A stretch of 64,000 bases of DNA, from contig JAUSMR010000067.1 of assembly GCA_030645955.1 (NCBI GenBank), positions 10,541-74,540 on the forward strand, given 5' to 3'. This DNA comes from Gallionella sp. (lineage in GTDB: Bacteria; Pseudomonadota; Gammaproteobacteria; Burkholderiales; Gallionellaceae). Under the pieces are notes generated by a model. That model was not told where the DNA came from. It did no database searches and was given only the letters and a program-made list of their open reading frames with translations. The position numbers and the translations under genes are program-made. Positions 33,975-42,950 of this stretch are shown piece by piece; position 1 is the stretch's first letter; each line of letters begins with the position of its first letter.

Positions 33975-36341
33975 ATGAACAAACAGACGTTTAAAAGAGG
34001 AGCAATGTTTGCGCTGTGCTGTATTTATGCGGGTATTACAAATATGGCGTTTGCGGCTGAAGATGCGGTGAAGCCGGGTGAAGTTGGGGTGAGCAGCACA
34101 CAAGAGGCGCAGAAATCAGAGGCGACTGCCACGGTTGCATCGGATGAACCGCAAGTAATGGAAGAGGTGAGCGTCTATGGCGAGCGTCCAGCCGCTTTCA
34201 GGAATATCACCACCTCTACCGAGGCGGCGAGCAAGGCGTTGATATCAAGCACCAACGTCATTAACACCGAGGATGCGGTGAAGTATCTGCCCAGCGTCCA
34301 GGTCCGTAAACGCTTCATAGGCGACCGCAATGCCATTCTCGCCTCGCGCAATGCGGGCACGCTCGACAGCGCCCGCTCGCTTGTTTATGCGGATAATGTG
34401 CTGGTGTCGATGCTGCTTGGCAACTCCTATAGCTATGCTCCGCGCTGGTGGTTCGTTTCGCCGCAGGAGATCGAGCGCGTTGATGTGAGCTATGGCGCTC
34501 ATTCTGCAGCTTATGCGGGCAACGCAGCCGGCGTCGTCATGGTCATGAAGTCGAGGATGCCGGAGAAGTTCGAGGCATATGCCGATGCACAAGCCTTTTC
34601 CCAGTCGTTCAAGCTCTACGGCACCAATGAAACTTACAATGGCTCGCGCGCGGGCGTCTTTCTCGGAAATCGGAATGGCGATTTGCGCTGGACGCTGAGC
34701 GCTGGACATTTGGACAACACGGGCCATCCAATGTCATTTGCGACGGCTGCTCGCTCGGCGACAGCGCCCGGGACCGCAACGGTGGTGACGGGCTATCACT
34801 GGGATAAAGACGTGAAGAATGCCGACCGCGTCGTCTTTGGCGCAACCGGCATTGACCGCAACAAACAGGACAACGCCAAGGTCAAGCTCGCCTACGATTT
34901 TTCCCCAGGCTCGCGGCTCACCTACACCCTGGGTTATTGGCAGAGCGATTCCGATGCCAGAGTGCAAAGCTATTTGCGCGATGCGGCGGGCAATCCCGTC
35001 TACAGCGGGGCTGTGAACATCGACGGCTTCAGATACACACTGGCCAACACGGCTATGCAGCCCAGCAAACGTGTTGAAGAACACTTGATGAACAGCCTGG
35101 CCTGGCGTTTCGACAAGAAACAGGAAAGCGACTGGGCGTTCGAGGCGGCGCTGACGAAATACCAATTCGGCAAAGACACCACACGCAAACCTACCGTTGC
35201 GTTACCGGCTGCAGCGGGCGGCGGCGCGGGACAGGTTCAGCTCCTGGATGGGACTGGCTGGCATACGGCGGATGTGCGTGCGGACTGGAGTCCGGAGCGC
35301 GGCAAGCTCGGGCACGACGTTGCCTTCGGCTACCACTACGATCAACACACCCTCAATGACCGGACTTACGCGAACACGGACTGGCTTGCAGGGAACGCGA
35401 CGACCGTCAGTGCGGGCAACACGGGGAAGACAGAAACGCAGGGCCTCTACGTTCAGGATGCGATCCAGATGGGGCAGGACATGAAGTTGACCCTGGGGAT
35501 GCGCTATGAGCAATGGAGTGCATTCAATGGCACCATGACGAACACGACAACGACCCTGGCCTATCCGGAGCGCAAGGAGAACTTTGCTTCGCCGAAACTT
35601 TCTCTTTCGTGGGTGGCGACGGAAAGCTGGCTGCTGCGCGGCTCTCTTTCGCGCGCCGCGCGCTTTCCCACGGTCACCGAACTGTTCCAGGGCGTAATTT
35701 CGGGCACAAGCATCACCAACAACGATCCCAACCTCAAGCCGGAGAAAATCTTGGCGGGCGAACTGGCCGCCGAGCGTGATCTTGGTGCCGGCAATCTGCG
35801 AGTCTCGCTTTTCCAGGACAACGTGACCGATTATCTGACGCGTCAGACCAACACTACTGTGACCCCGTCGGTGACAAACATCCAGAACGTTGACAAGGTT
35901 CGCATTCGCGGCATGGAGACGAGCATGCAGCGACGCAATGCATTCATGCAGGGGCTAGACCTGACAGGCAGCCTGACCTTCGCAGACTCCGAGATTCTTG
36001 CGAATAACAATTATCTGGCCAGTGTAGGCAAGAAGATGCTTCGCATCCCGGACTGGCGGGCAATGCTGGCCTCAACCTGGCATCCTAACGACACGATGGA
36101 CTTTACGCTTGCCGGCCGGTATAGCGGGAGGCAGTTCAACTTACTGGACAACAGCGACATCAACCCTGACGTATACGGTGGCGCGAGCCGGTTCTTCGTC
36201 GTCGACGCCAAGTTCAACTACAAATTAGACAAGCGCCTCTCGATGTCCGTCGGCGTCGACAACCTGAACAACTATAAATACTACGCTGCCCATCCATACA
36301 CACAGCGCACGTGGATTGTGCAGGTCAAGGGCAGCTTATAA
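33975..36341 (+). CDS. TonB-dependent outer-membrane receptor (third)
   Basis: 788 residues. Signal peptide (GAMFALCCIYAGITNMAFA), an acidic/Ala-rich spacer, TonB box MEEVSVYGERP, plug (about 70-190; DAVKYLPSVQVRKRFIGDRN, RSLVYADNVLVSMLLG, ERVDVSYGAHSAAYAGNAAG) and a long barrel ending WIVQVKGSL. The RFIGDRN and SYAPRWWFVSPQEIERVDV motifs resemble receptors often annotated as metal or siderophore receptors. The last residue is Leu rather than Phe or Trp, a tolerated variation. GGGGAGAGG precedes the ATG. It is followed by an intrinsic terminator (36393-36418), so it is probably a single-gene transcript controlled by the palindrome at 33873. Confidence 0.92.
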   Translation: MNKQTFKRGAMFALCCIYAGITNMAFAAEDAVKPGEVGVSSTQEAQKSEATATVASDEPQVMEEVSVYGERPAAFRNITTSTEAASKALISSTNVINTEDAVKYLPSVQVRKRFIGDRNAILASRNAGTLDSARSLVYADNVLVSMLLGNSYSYAPRWWFVSPQEIERVDVSYGAHSAAYAGNAAGVVMVMKSRMPEKFEAYADAQAFSQSFKLYGTNETYNGSRAGVFLGNRNGDLRWTLSAGHLDNTGHPMSFATAARSATAPGTATVVTGYHWDKDVKNADRVVFGATGIDRNKQDNAKVKLAYDFSPGSRLTYTLGYWQSDSDARVQSYLRDAAGNPVYSGAVNIDGFRYTLANTAMQPSKRVEEHLMNSLAWRFDKKQESDWAFEAALTKYQFGKDTTRKPTVALPAAAGGGAGQVQLLDGTGWHTADVRADWSPERGKLGHDVAFGYHYDQHTLNDRTYANTDWLAGNATTVSAGNTGKTETQGLYVQDAIQMGQDMKLTLGMRYEQWSAFNGTMTNTTTTLAYPERKENFASPKLSLSWVATESWLLRGSLSRAARFPTVTELFQGVISGTSITNNDPNLKPEKILAGELAAERDLGAGNLRVSLFQDNVTDYLTRQTNTTVTPSVTNIQNVDKVRIRGMETSMQRRNAFMQGLDLTGSLTFADSEILANNNYLASVGKKMLRIPDWRAMLASTWHPNDTMDFTLAGRYSGRQFNLLDNSDINPDVYGGASRFFVVDAKFNYKLDKRLSMSVGVDNLNNYKYYAAHPYTQRTWIVQVKGSL

Positions 36342-36392
36342 CTGGATGAGGAGTGGGGGAAGGTCATCTCCCTGACATATCTTTGCCGTAGC

Positions 36393-36418
36393 GGCGGCCT
36401 TTCGGTCGCCGCCTTTAA
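36393..36418 (+). terminator. Rho-independent terminator after the third TonB receptor
   Basis: GGCGGC and GCCGCC arms with a nine-base loop followed by TTTAAT, about 50 bases after the receptor stop codon. Confidence 0.65.
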
Positions 36419-36515
36419 TCATGTTGTATGATTACCTTTTTGGCCAAGCGATATCGGCAGGGTATACAAGCCGCAAAGGCTATGGTCGAGGCTACAAGTT
36501 TCCCGGAATGCATAA

Positions 36516-37769
36516 ATGAATATAAACAACTTAGCTATTGCACTGATCTTTACCGTCGTGGTGGCCGCTTGTCCGGCGGTGGCGGCCGATCACTCTGGCC
36601 ATGGTAAGCCCGGTGTGGCGGCCTCAACTGCCGAGCCGGTGGACAAGGAGAAGCGCTGGAAGGAAGCGCTCGCCAAACCGTCGCTGGCTATTACCGCAAG
36701 CTTCGATGAGAAGGGACGTTTGTGGCTGGCTGCCATCCGCGGGCAGCATATATACGTCAGCTATTCCGACGACCGTGGCGTTACCCAAAGCGCGCCGGTC
36801 AAGGTCAATGCGGAGCCTGAGAATATTCTCGGAGACGGCGAAAACCGCCCCAAGATCATCGTGCGTAAAGGGGCGATCTACGTGTCCTATACACAGGGGT
36901 TGGAGAAGCCCATGTCTGGCGATATCCGCTTCAGCCATTCGACCGATGGCGGGAAAAGTTTTTCACAGCCGCTTACCGTCAACGACAACCGCGAAGTCAT
37001 CAGTCATCGTTTTGATTCCATGGCGGTAAACGATAAGGGGCACGTATATATTGCCTGGCTCGACAAACGTGACCTGAGTGCCGCTCAGAAAACAGGGGAA
37101 AAATACAGCGGCGCGGCTATCTACTATGCGATGTCGGATGACAGCGGGGCCAGTTTCCGGCGCAACGTCAAAATTGCCGACCATGTCTGCGAATGCTGCC
37201 GCACAGCCATGACCGTAGACACCGATGGCTATCCTGTCGTCATATGGCGCCATATCTATGAGACCAATATCCGCGACCACGCACTGGTCAAACTGGACGG
37301 CAAAATGACACCGGTGCGGCTCAGCCACGAAAACTGGAATACCGCCTCCTGTCCGCATCACGGGCCATCCATTTCAATTGCATCAGACGGCATATACCAT
37401 GCTGCCTGGTTCAGCAACGCGCCGCAGCAGCACGGCCTGTTCTATGCGCATTCGACCGACCAGGGCAAGACTTTTTCCAGCCCGCTGAATTTCGGCAACT
37501 TCGAAGCCCAGCCGGCTCATCCTTATGTGCTCAGCGTGGGCAACCGCGTTTATCTTGTCTGGAAGGAATTCGACGGGGAGAGCACCGGCCTTCTCGGAAT
37601 GAATTCCAGCGATGGCGGAAAGTCATGGTCTGCACCAGGAAAATTGGCAACCACGTCTGACGTATCCGACTGGCCGATGCTGATCGGCGAAAACAACCGG
37701 GCCTACCTGTCATGGAATACCAGGAATGAAGGTTATCGCCTGATCGAGGTGAGCGTAGAAATCAAATGA
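36516..37769 (+). CDS. Periplasmic BNR/sialidase-like beta-propeller protein with CxCC and His motifs
   Basis: 417 residues. Signal peptide (LAIALIFTVVVAACPAVAA) followed by a His-rich start (DHSGHGKPG). Repeated Asp-box-like motifs (SYSDDRGVT, SHSTDGGKSF, MSDDSGASFR, AHSTDQGKTF, NSSDGGKSW) indicate a six-bladed sialidase-type propeller. No sialidase catalytic residues were identified, so enzymatic sialidase activity is unlikely. Two unusual elements could bind a metal: VCECCRTAM in the middle (about 222-230) and CPHHGPS (about 277). The gene overlaps the TlpA-like gene by four bases and heads the operon that includes tonB-exbB-exbD. I infer a periplasmic metal-handling (perhaps copper) role; sequence alone cannot prove it. 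Confidence 0.75.
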   Translation: MNINNLAIALIFTVVVAACPAVAADHSGHGKPGVAASTAEPVDKEKRWKEALAKPSLAITASFDEKGRLWLAAIRGQHIYVSYSDDRGVTQSAPVKVNAEPENILGDGENRPKIIVRKGAIYVSYTQGLEKPMSGDIRFSHSTDGGKSFSQPLTVNDNREVISHRFDSMAVNDKGHVYIAWLDKRDLSAAQKTGEKYSGAAIYYAMSDDSGASFRRNVKIADHVCECCRTAMTVDTDGYPVVIWRHIYETNIRDHALVKLDGKMTPVRLSHENWNTASCPHHGPSISIASDGIYHAAWFSNAPQQHGLFYAHSTDQGKTFSSPLNFGNFEAQPAHPYVLSVGNRVYLVWKEFDGESTGLLGMNSSDGGKSWSAPGKLATTSDVSDWPMLIGENNRAYLSWNTRNEGYRLIEVSVEIK

Positions 37770-38260
37770 AGCAGTTTGGTATCCTGATGGGGCTGTGCCT
37801 GACCGTATTATCGCTTGCTCCGACGCCAGCGCTGGCCGCCCAGGAAATAAAGCCGCTCGTCCGCGGCAGTTACCAGCAAATTGTTGCCGCACGCCATGGG
37901 AAACCTTTTATCGTCAACTTCTGGTCGTTGAGCTGCAGCTATTGCAAGGTCGAACTGGCCATGCTCAAAAAACTGGCAAGGAAATATCCCAGGCTTGATC
38001 TGGTGCTGATCTCTACCGATACGCCGGAAGAAGAGAAATCAGTTTCCGCCACCCTGGCGAAATTTTCCCTGGGCAAAGCCGAGGCTTGGGTGTTCGCCGA
38101 CAGCTATACTGAACGATTGCGCTTTGAGGTCGACAAGAAGTGGCAGGGTGAATTGCCGCGCACCTACTTTTTCAGCGCGAAAGGTGAAGTAAACTCCATC
38201 AGCGGCGAGCTTGAGCAAAAAGAAGTGGAACAGTGGATCAAAGAGCAATATGCTCCTTGA
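37766..38260 (+). CDS. TlpA-like thioredoxin-fold protein
   Basis: 164 residues with a signal peptide (LMGLCLTVLSLAPTPALAA), a TlpA/ResA-type thioredoxin fold and the active site NFWSLSCSYCKVELAMLKKL (CSYC). The cis-proline region is GELPRTYFF. CxYC with a reducing periplasmic role is common in TlpA proteins that reduce cysteines of metal-binding proteins, for example the copper-site chaperones of oxidases. Its four-base overlap with the CxCC propeller gene suggests that it keeps that protein's cysteines reduced. It overlaps the tonB frame at its 3' end. Confidence 0.85.
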   Translation: MKQFGILMGLCLTVLSLAPTPALAAQEIKPLVRGSYQQIVAARHGKPFIVNFWSLSCSYCKVELAMLKKLARKYPRLDLVLISTDTPEEEKSVSATLAKFSLGKAEAWVFADSYTERLRFEVDKKWQGELPRTYFFSAKGEVNSISGELEQKEVEQWIKEQYAP

Positions 38261-38942
38261 TAATGTTATGAGCTCGTTGGCCTTCACACCTGTAATGACT
38301 ATGATGAACCAGGCAGATTTGCCGTTGCGCGACCGCTCGCTTGTCGTAGCGCTGGTGGTGCTTGCGCATGTGTTGGTGCTGTGGTCTTATACCTCGTTGT
38401 CCAGCCAATCCAAGCCAGCGCACCGGGAAATGTCGATCAGCGTGGCGCCGCCTAGCCCTCCGCAAACCGCAGCGGTGGAACCGAAGCCGGTAGTGAAGCC
38501 GGCAGTCAAGCCAATACCCGTCCAGCCCCAGCCAGTGCCGCAAGTCGCGGCACCTGATGCACCTGACGTACCTGTGGAAACGCCGATCCCGTCGTCGCCG
38601 CCTGTGGAAAGCTCGCCTGCCCAGCCGGAAAATGCTACACCAGGCCTGTCGGATCGTGAGCCGGATTATCAGGCAGCTTATCTGAACAATCCGTTACCGG
38701 CTTATCCTATGGTGGCGCGACGCATGGGTTGGCAGGGCAGGGTGGTGCTGAATGTCGAGGTGCTGGAGAGCGGTTTGCCCGGCCAGATCAAGCTGTATCA
38801 AAGCAGCGGGCGTGATGTGCTGGATAACGCGGCGATGCAGGCAGTGCGCGGTTGGAAGTTTGTTGCGGCGCGCCAAGATGGGCAGATGGTCGCCAAGTGG
38901 TTTTTAGTTCCAATCCCTTTTATTTTGAAAGAAGCTGAATGA
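38250..38942 (+). CDS. tonB: Energy transducer TonB
   Basis: About 230 residues from the ATG at 38250, chosen because AAGAG lies upstream; the ATGs at 38268 and 38298 are alternatives. One N-terminal transmembrane helix (LVVALVVLAHVLVLWSY), a Pro/Val/Lys-rich periplasmic spacer (about 70-140) and a TonB_C domain (NPLPAYPMVARRMGWQGRVV ... LDNAAMQAVRGWKFVAAR). TonB transmits the proton-motive force harvested by ExbB-ExbD to outer-membrane receptors, three of which lie just upstream. It overlaps exbB by four bases. Confidence 0.93.
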   Translation: MLLDNVMSSLAFTPVMTMMNQADLPLRDRSLVVALVVLAHVLVLWSYTSLSSQSKPAHREMSISVAPPSPPQTAAVEPKPVVKPAVKPIPVQPQPVPQVAAPDAPDVPVETPIPSSPPVESSPAQPENATPGLSDREPDYQAAYLNNPLPAYPMVARRMGWQGRVVLNVEVLESGLPGQIKLYQSSGRDVLDNAAMQAVRGWKFVAARQDGQMVAKWFLVPIPFILKEAE

Positions 38943-39595
38943 ATATTTCCATGATGTCATCGTCTCCGATTATCAACGCCACGCTCGGCTTGCTGGTGTT
39001 GTTTTCCGTCATTACATGGTCGATCCTTGCGATCAAGCTGTGGCAGTACTGGCGTGACGGTAAGGATAATCGTGTTTTCAACGAGTCATTCTGGGCGGCC
39101 AAAGAATGGCAACTGGCGGCACGCGTCAGTGCGGAAATGCCCGGCAAGCAAGCGCATCTTGCGCAGGCAGGATTTGCCGAGTTGCGCGACGCACAACAAC
39201 AAGGCGGCGACATGAAACATCTCGGTTCCCCTCAGGACGGTTTGGAGCGGAGTTTGCGCCAGGCGGTACAGAACCTGCAACGGAAACTCGAGGGAGGCTT
39301 GGCGATTCTGGCCAGCATCGGCTCCACTGCGCCATTTGTCGGGCTGTTCGGTACGGTATGGGGCATCATGCATGCATTGACAGAGATCAGCAAAACCGGC
39401 TCGGCAAGCCTGGATGTGGTGGCGGGACCTATCGGCGAGGCGTTGGTTGCAACCGCGATAGGCATTGCCACCGCGATTCCTGCGGTGCTGGCGTATAACT
39501 TCTTTTTGCGGCGGATGCGCTTGTCCGTAGCCGATCTGGAAAATTTCGCGCATGATTTTATGCGTTTGGCAGCGAAGCACGGTTACAAGGCGTAG
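38939..39595 (+). CDS. exbB: ExbB proton channel protein
   Basis: 218 residues of the MotA/TolQ/ExbB family, three transmembrane helices. The conserved segment LASIGSTAPFVGLFGTVWGI followed by GPIGEALVATAIGIATAIPA is present; its threonine and glutamate positions line the proton path. It forms the pentameric channel with ExbD. Gene order tonB-exbB-exbD with a four-base overlap and a 17-base gap supports cotranslation. Confidence 0.94.
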   Translation: MNISMMSSSPIINATLGLLVLFSVITWSILAIKLWQYWRDGKDNRVFNESFWAAKEWQLAARVSAEMPGKQAHLAQAGFAELRDAQQQGGDMKHLGSPQDGLERSLRQAVQNLQRKLEGGLAILASIGSTAPFVGLFGTVWGIMHALTEISKTGSASLDVVAGPIGEALVATAIGIATAIPAVLAYNFFLRRMRLSVADLENFAHDFMRLAAKHGYKA

Positions 39596-39612
39596 TCAAA
39601 AGGGATAAACAG

Positions 39613-40020
39613 ATGGCATTCCAGAATAATTCCAATCAGGACATGATGAGCGAGATCAACGTCACACCGCTGGTGGACGTGATGCTGGTGCTGTTGATAG
39701 TGTTTATCGTTACGGCACCGTTGCTGTCGCAGTCGCTGGAAGTGAAGTTGCCAAAGACGGCAGCGGTAGCCGGGCGCATGGATACCAAGCAACAAATTAT
39801 TACCATCAGTGCGCAAGGACAGATCGCCCTGGAAAGTATCGTGCTGAGCGATGAAAAATTGGCGCAGCAACTTGCCGATTCTGCTGCGGGGAAGGATAAT
39901 TTTGAGTTGCATGTCCATGCCGACGAGGCCGTTCCTTACGGGCGCGTGGCGCAGATCATGGCCATCGCGCAACATGCCGGGGTGAGCAAGTTGTCGTTTA
40001 TGACGATATCGGGGAACTGA
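39613..40020 (+). CDS. exbD: ExbD accessory protein
   Basis: 135 residues: short cytosolic N terminus (MSEINVTPLVDVMLVLLIVF) with the essential membrane aspartate (PLVDVML), one transmembrane helix and a periplasmic domain of ExbD/TolR type. Last gene of the operon 36516-40020. A long inverted repeat (40037-40199) follows 17 bases after the stop and may act as its 3' boundary. Confidence 0.94.
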   Translation: MAFQNNSNQDMMSEINVTPLVDVMLVLLIVFIVTAPLLSQSLEVKLPKTAAVAGRMDTKQQIITISAQGQIALESIVLSDEKLAQQLADSAAGKDNFELHVHADEAVPYGRVAQIMAIAQHAGVSKLSFMTISGN

Positions 40021-40036
40021 CAATCTGTTGAGCAAA

Positions 40037-40199
40037 CCTGATTAGCCACTAAGTTCAGCACACGTCATTGCGAGGAGCGAAGCGACGTGGCAATCCAGAT
40101 GCTTTTATTCATAAAGGCATTTTTGATTAACTGGATTGCCGCGCTTCGCTCGCAATGACGGCTCTTTTAATGTGCAATTGAACTTGATGGCTAATCAGG
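40037..40199. repeat. Long inverted repeat (about 70-bp arms), dispersed-repeat-like
   Basis: Left arm begins CCTGATTAGCCACTAAGTTC and continues with GTCATTGCGAGGAGCGAAGC; the right arm ends CGCAATGACG...GATGGCTAATCAGG, its imperfect reverse complement. The inner GTCATTGCGAGNGCGAAGC palindrome is a widespread bacterial repeat; the outer TGATTAGCC extension suggests nested insertion or a target that was itself palindromic. No ORF inside. Confidence 0.8.
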
Positions 40200-40279
40200 T
40201 GAGCAAAAGACCCTGTTCATCCTGTTGACGTGCCGCAAGGCGGCCTTCGAAACTGATTTTTCTTTCAGGGACTGAAACA

Positions 40280-40594
40280 ATGAAACGGAATGCAGCTCGT
40301 ATCGTCGCGGCGCTTCATCTTCTCATGTTGCCGTTTGCGGCCAGCGCGGCTTCTCTTGCGGACAAATTCACGCCGGAAACGCCGTATTATTTCGACAGTT
40401 TTGATCCCGGACAGCAGCCCTGGAAGCCGGGGCTGCATTTGAACATCGAGGAAGTGTTCAAGAATTATCAGTATTACGAGATTGTGCTCGATCAGGATGG
40501 CAAGGAAATCACGGTCAACCAATATATCCGGGGCATCAAGGCCGGCAGCGAAAAATATCTGGAATTGCCGGATGGATCATTGCGAAAAAAATGA
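40280..40594 (+). CDS. Small exported protein of unknown function
   Basis: 104 residues with a signal peptide (IVAALHLLMLPFAASAAS) and a mature part of about 80 residues rich in Tyr, Asp and Lys (YYFDSFDPGQQPWKPGLHLN, QYYEIVLDQDGKEITVNQYI). I do not recognise a family. It stands alone: an inverted repeat separates it from exbD and a bidirectional terminator follows. It ends in Lys-Lys; no lipobox or membrane segment beyond the leader, so it is probably periplasmic or secreted. Confidence 0.7.
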   Translation: MKRNAARIVAALHLLMLPFAASAASLADKFTPETPYYFDSFDPGQQPWKPGLHLNIEEVFKNYQYYEIVLDQDGKEITVNQYIRGIKAGSEKYLELPDGSLRKK

Positions 40595-40645
40595 ACGGAT
40601 CGCCGTAAGTTAAAGCAACCTGCGCACCTGACTCTATCCAAAAAC

Positions 40646-40673
40646 AAAACGCCTCACTTCGGTGAGGCGTTTT
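40646..40673. terminator. Bidirectional rho-independent terminator
   Basis: AAAACGCCTCAC, TTCG loop, GTGAGGCGTTTT: an eight-pair stem with A and T runs on both sides, between the convergent small exported protein gene and rhlE. Confidence 0.9.
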
Positions 40674-40743
40674 GCATTCAGGCACCAGCAGGGTTTTTAC
40701 ACAGGCCTGCCAAGCGTTCTTTTTTGTTACAGACAACTACCGA

Positions 40744-42345
40744 TTAACGGGTGCTGCCATTATTGCCGCGTCCGAGTGCATAACTTGGACGGTCGCTACC
40801 ACTGCGGCGTGGCGCGCTGTTGCCGCCGCGATTCTGGTTACCGAAGCTGCGCTCCTGGCTGCGTGGTTGGCCCTGACCAGCGCCATGACCGGCGCCTTGG
40901 CCGCGGCTTTGCCCGCCAAAACCCTGGCCGCCACCAACCCCCGGGGTATGACCCTGGGTGCTGTTGCCGTTTGCCTGACCGTGCCATTGACCGTGACCTT
41001 CCTTGCGCCCTGCATGGCTATGACGGCTGTCCGGCGCGCTGTGGTGAAAGCCGCCGCCAGCGTTGTTGCCGTTGCTGGCAGCACCACTATTACGATTGCC
41101 GCCGAAGCCGCCACTATTGCCGCCACCAAATCCTCCACCGCTACTACGGCGCGGGCCGCTGTTGCTGCGCGGACGATCCGACGAAGGGGCGCCGCCGGTG
41201 CGCAGTTTGTACTTGGGTTCCAGACCTTCGATGGTATGCATCTTGATGCTTTGCTCGGTGTAGCGTTCGATGCGCTTCAGCAACTGTGCATCGCGATTCG
41301 AGGCAAACGAGATCGCAATGCCGGACTCGCCGCCGCGACCGGTACGGCCGATGCGGTGCACATAATCTTCGGCGAACTTGGGCAGGTCGAAGTTGATCAC
41401 ATGCGAGATGCCGCGCACATCGAGGCCGCGCGCTGCCACGTCGGTGGCAACCAGGATGCGCACATTGCCGTTGCGCATATTGAGCAGCGTGCGGTTGCGT
41501 TCGCGCTGGTTCATGTCGCCGTGCAATGCCGCAACGGAATGGCCTTGTGCGGACAGCTGATCGGCAAGGCTGTCTGCATCGCGCTTGGTGGCGGTGAATA
41601 CCAGTGCCTGATTCATATCCACATCGGTCAGCAGGTGGCTGAGCATCTTGTTCTTGTGCGCCACGTCGTCGGCAAACATCATGCGTTGCTCGATATTCTC
41701 GTGTTTGTCTTTTGCCGCCGAGACGGTAATGCGCTTCGGTGTCTTGAGCAGACGCGATGCCAGATTGCCGACCACGCCATCTAGCGTCGCGGAGAACAGC
41801 AGGGTCTGGCGCGTTGCGGGAGTAGCTTTGGCGATGCGTTCCACGTCATCGACAAAACCCATGTCCAGCATGCGATCCGCTTCGTCCAGGATCAACACTT
41901 CCAGACGCGAAAAATCAATGCGGCCGCGTTCCAGATGGTCGATCAAACGGCCCGGTGTGGCGACCAGAATATCCACATGGCTGGATAGCAAGCGGTTCTG
42001 CACCGGGTAGGGCATGCCGCCCAGTATGCTGATGATCTTGAAACGCATATTCTTGCCGTACTTGGTTGCGGCATCACAGACTTGTTGCGCCAGTTCGCGG
42101 GTCGGGGTCAACACCAGCACGCGCGGGCCTTTGCCGGGCAGTGCGGAAGGAGTGGCCAGACGGTTCAGCGCGGGCAGGATGAATGCGGCGGTCTTGCCGC
42201 TGCCGGTCTGCGAGGAGGCCATCAGGTCGTGACCGGCCATGATTTCGGGAATGGCCTGCGCCTGAATCGCGGTGGGCTCGGTGTAGCCGGTCTCGGCAAT
42301 CGCCTTGAGAATAGCAGCGTTTAAATTTATATTTTCAAATGACAT
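40744..42345 (-). CDS. rhlE: DEAD-box ATP-dependent RNA helicase, RhlE type
   Basis: 533 residues from the ATG at 42345, preceded by AAGGAAGC; an in-frame ATG at 42405 would add 20 residues unlike the family. All helicase motifs are present: ASSQTGSGKTAAF (I), PTRELAQQ (Ia), TPGRLIDHL (Ib), LILDEADRMLDMGF (II), LFSATLD (III), LVFTATKRDA (IV), LVATDVAARGLDV (V) and HRIGRTGRGG (VI). A long low-complexity tail (about 385-533) of Gly, Asn, Ser, Arg and Gln, with RGG-like motifs, probably binds RNA nonspecifically and is longer than in E. coli RhlE. Role: remodelling of rRNA and mRNA, often cold-inducible. It has a long upstream region (see next entry). Confidence 0.93.
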   Translation of the reverse strand: MSFENINLNAAILKAIAETGYTEPTAIQAQAIPEIMAGHDLMASSQTGSGKTAAFILPALNRLATPSALPGKGPRVLVLTPTRELAQQVCDAATKYGKNMRFKIISILGGMPYPVQNRLLSSHVDILVATPGRLIDHLERGRIDFSRLEVLILDEADRMLDMGFVDDVERIAKATPATRQTLLFSATLDGVVGNLASRLLKTPKRITVSAAKDKHENIEQRMMFADDVAHKNKMLSHLLTDVDMNQALVFTATKRDADSLADQLSAQGHSVAALHGDMNQRERNRTLLNMRNGNVRILVATDVAARGLDVRGISHVINFDLPKFAEDYVHRIGRTGRGGESGIAISFASNRDAQLLKRIERYTEQSIKMHTIEGLEPKYKLRTGGAPSSDRPRSNSGPRRSSGGGFGGGNSGGFGGNRNSGAASNGNNAGGGFHHSAPDSRHSHAGRKEGHGQWHGQANGNSTQGHTPGVGGGQGFGGQSRGQGAGHGAGQGQPRSQERSFGNQNRGGNSAPRRSGSDRPSYALGRGNNGSTR

Positions 42346-42950
42346 AATGCTTCCTTTTTTAGAATCAAAGGGAACCCGTTTCGTTATGCCGGCGCGAGTC
42401 AACATCCGGTTAAAAAATAACCGAATGCCAAAGCGAGTCTGGCACGACGAACTTTTAGCAGTTCCCTAAAGTGAGCGCAGGCAGTAAAACTACCCGTTGA
42501 ACGGGGAGACGATTAACCGGCGCATAAAACATCGTTGCTAACCGGAAAACCCAGAATTTCTTGATGAGTTTTTTAGACAGGCGCGATTTGCATACGCGCG
42601 AGAGATAGGTCAGAAAACGATGAACAAAATGCCGCAAGGGAATTCCCTAACTGCGGCAAGGCGCGCATTTTACTGATAAAAAAAATAAAAGCCAGCGATA
42701 TTTTGCGGTGCGGATCGACCCGGGATATAAGTTACCGGGAGTAGTCGCAAGGAAGGATCGTTGCCTCAAGTCATAGGTTGCCTAAACAACAAGGGTAATC
42801 TGAGATGGGGAAACAAGAACGACGCGCCTATCTTGAGGCGATACGGGTACGCTACCGGAGTGCCGGCAAAGCGGGCAATAGAGAGGCCGTGTCCAACGAT
42901 AACCCTGCGATAAAATATGTTGCATGCAATAATCAATGCGTGAGGAAACC
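42346..42950. other. Divergent intergenic region, possible long rhlE leader
   Basis: 605 bases with no credible gene between rhlE and the histidine kinase. It contains a hairpin at 42630-42658 (TGCCGCA and TGCGGCA arms around GGGAATTCCC) and an A-rich tract at 42673-42695. A long structured 5' leader is usual for cold-induced helicase genes, but no known RNA family was recognised. Confidence 0.4.

Noticed and set aside
40672..41784. 370-codon open frame on the plus strand
   Set aside because: Antisense to rhlE; Ala/Thr-rich low-complexity translation of the reverse of the Gly/Asn-rich tail.
42630..42658. Hairpin as terminator or riboswitch
   Set aside because: No T-run follows and no known riboswitch sequence was recognised; kept only as an intergenic remark.
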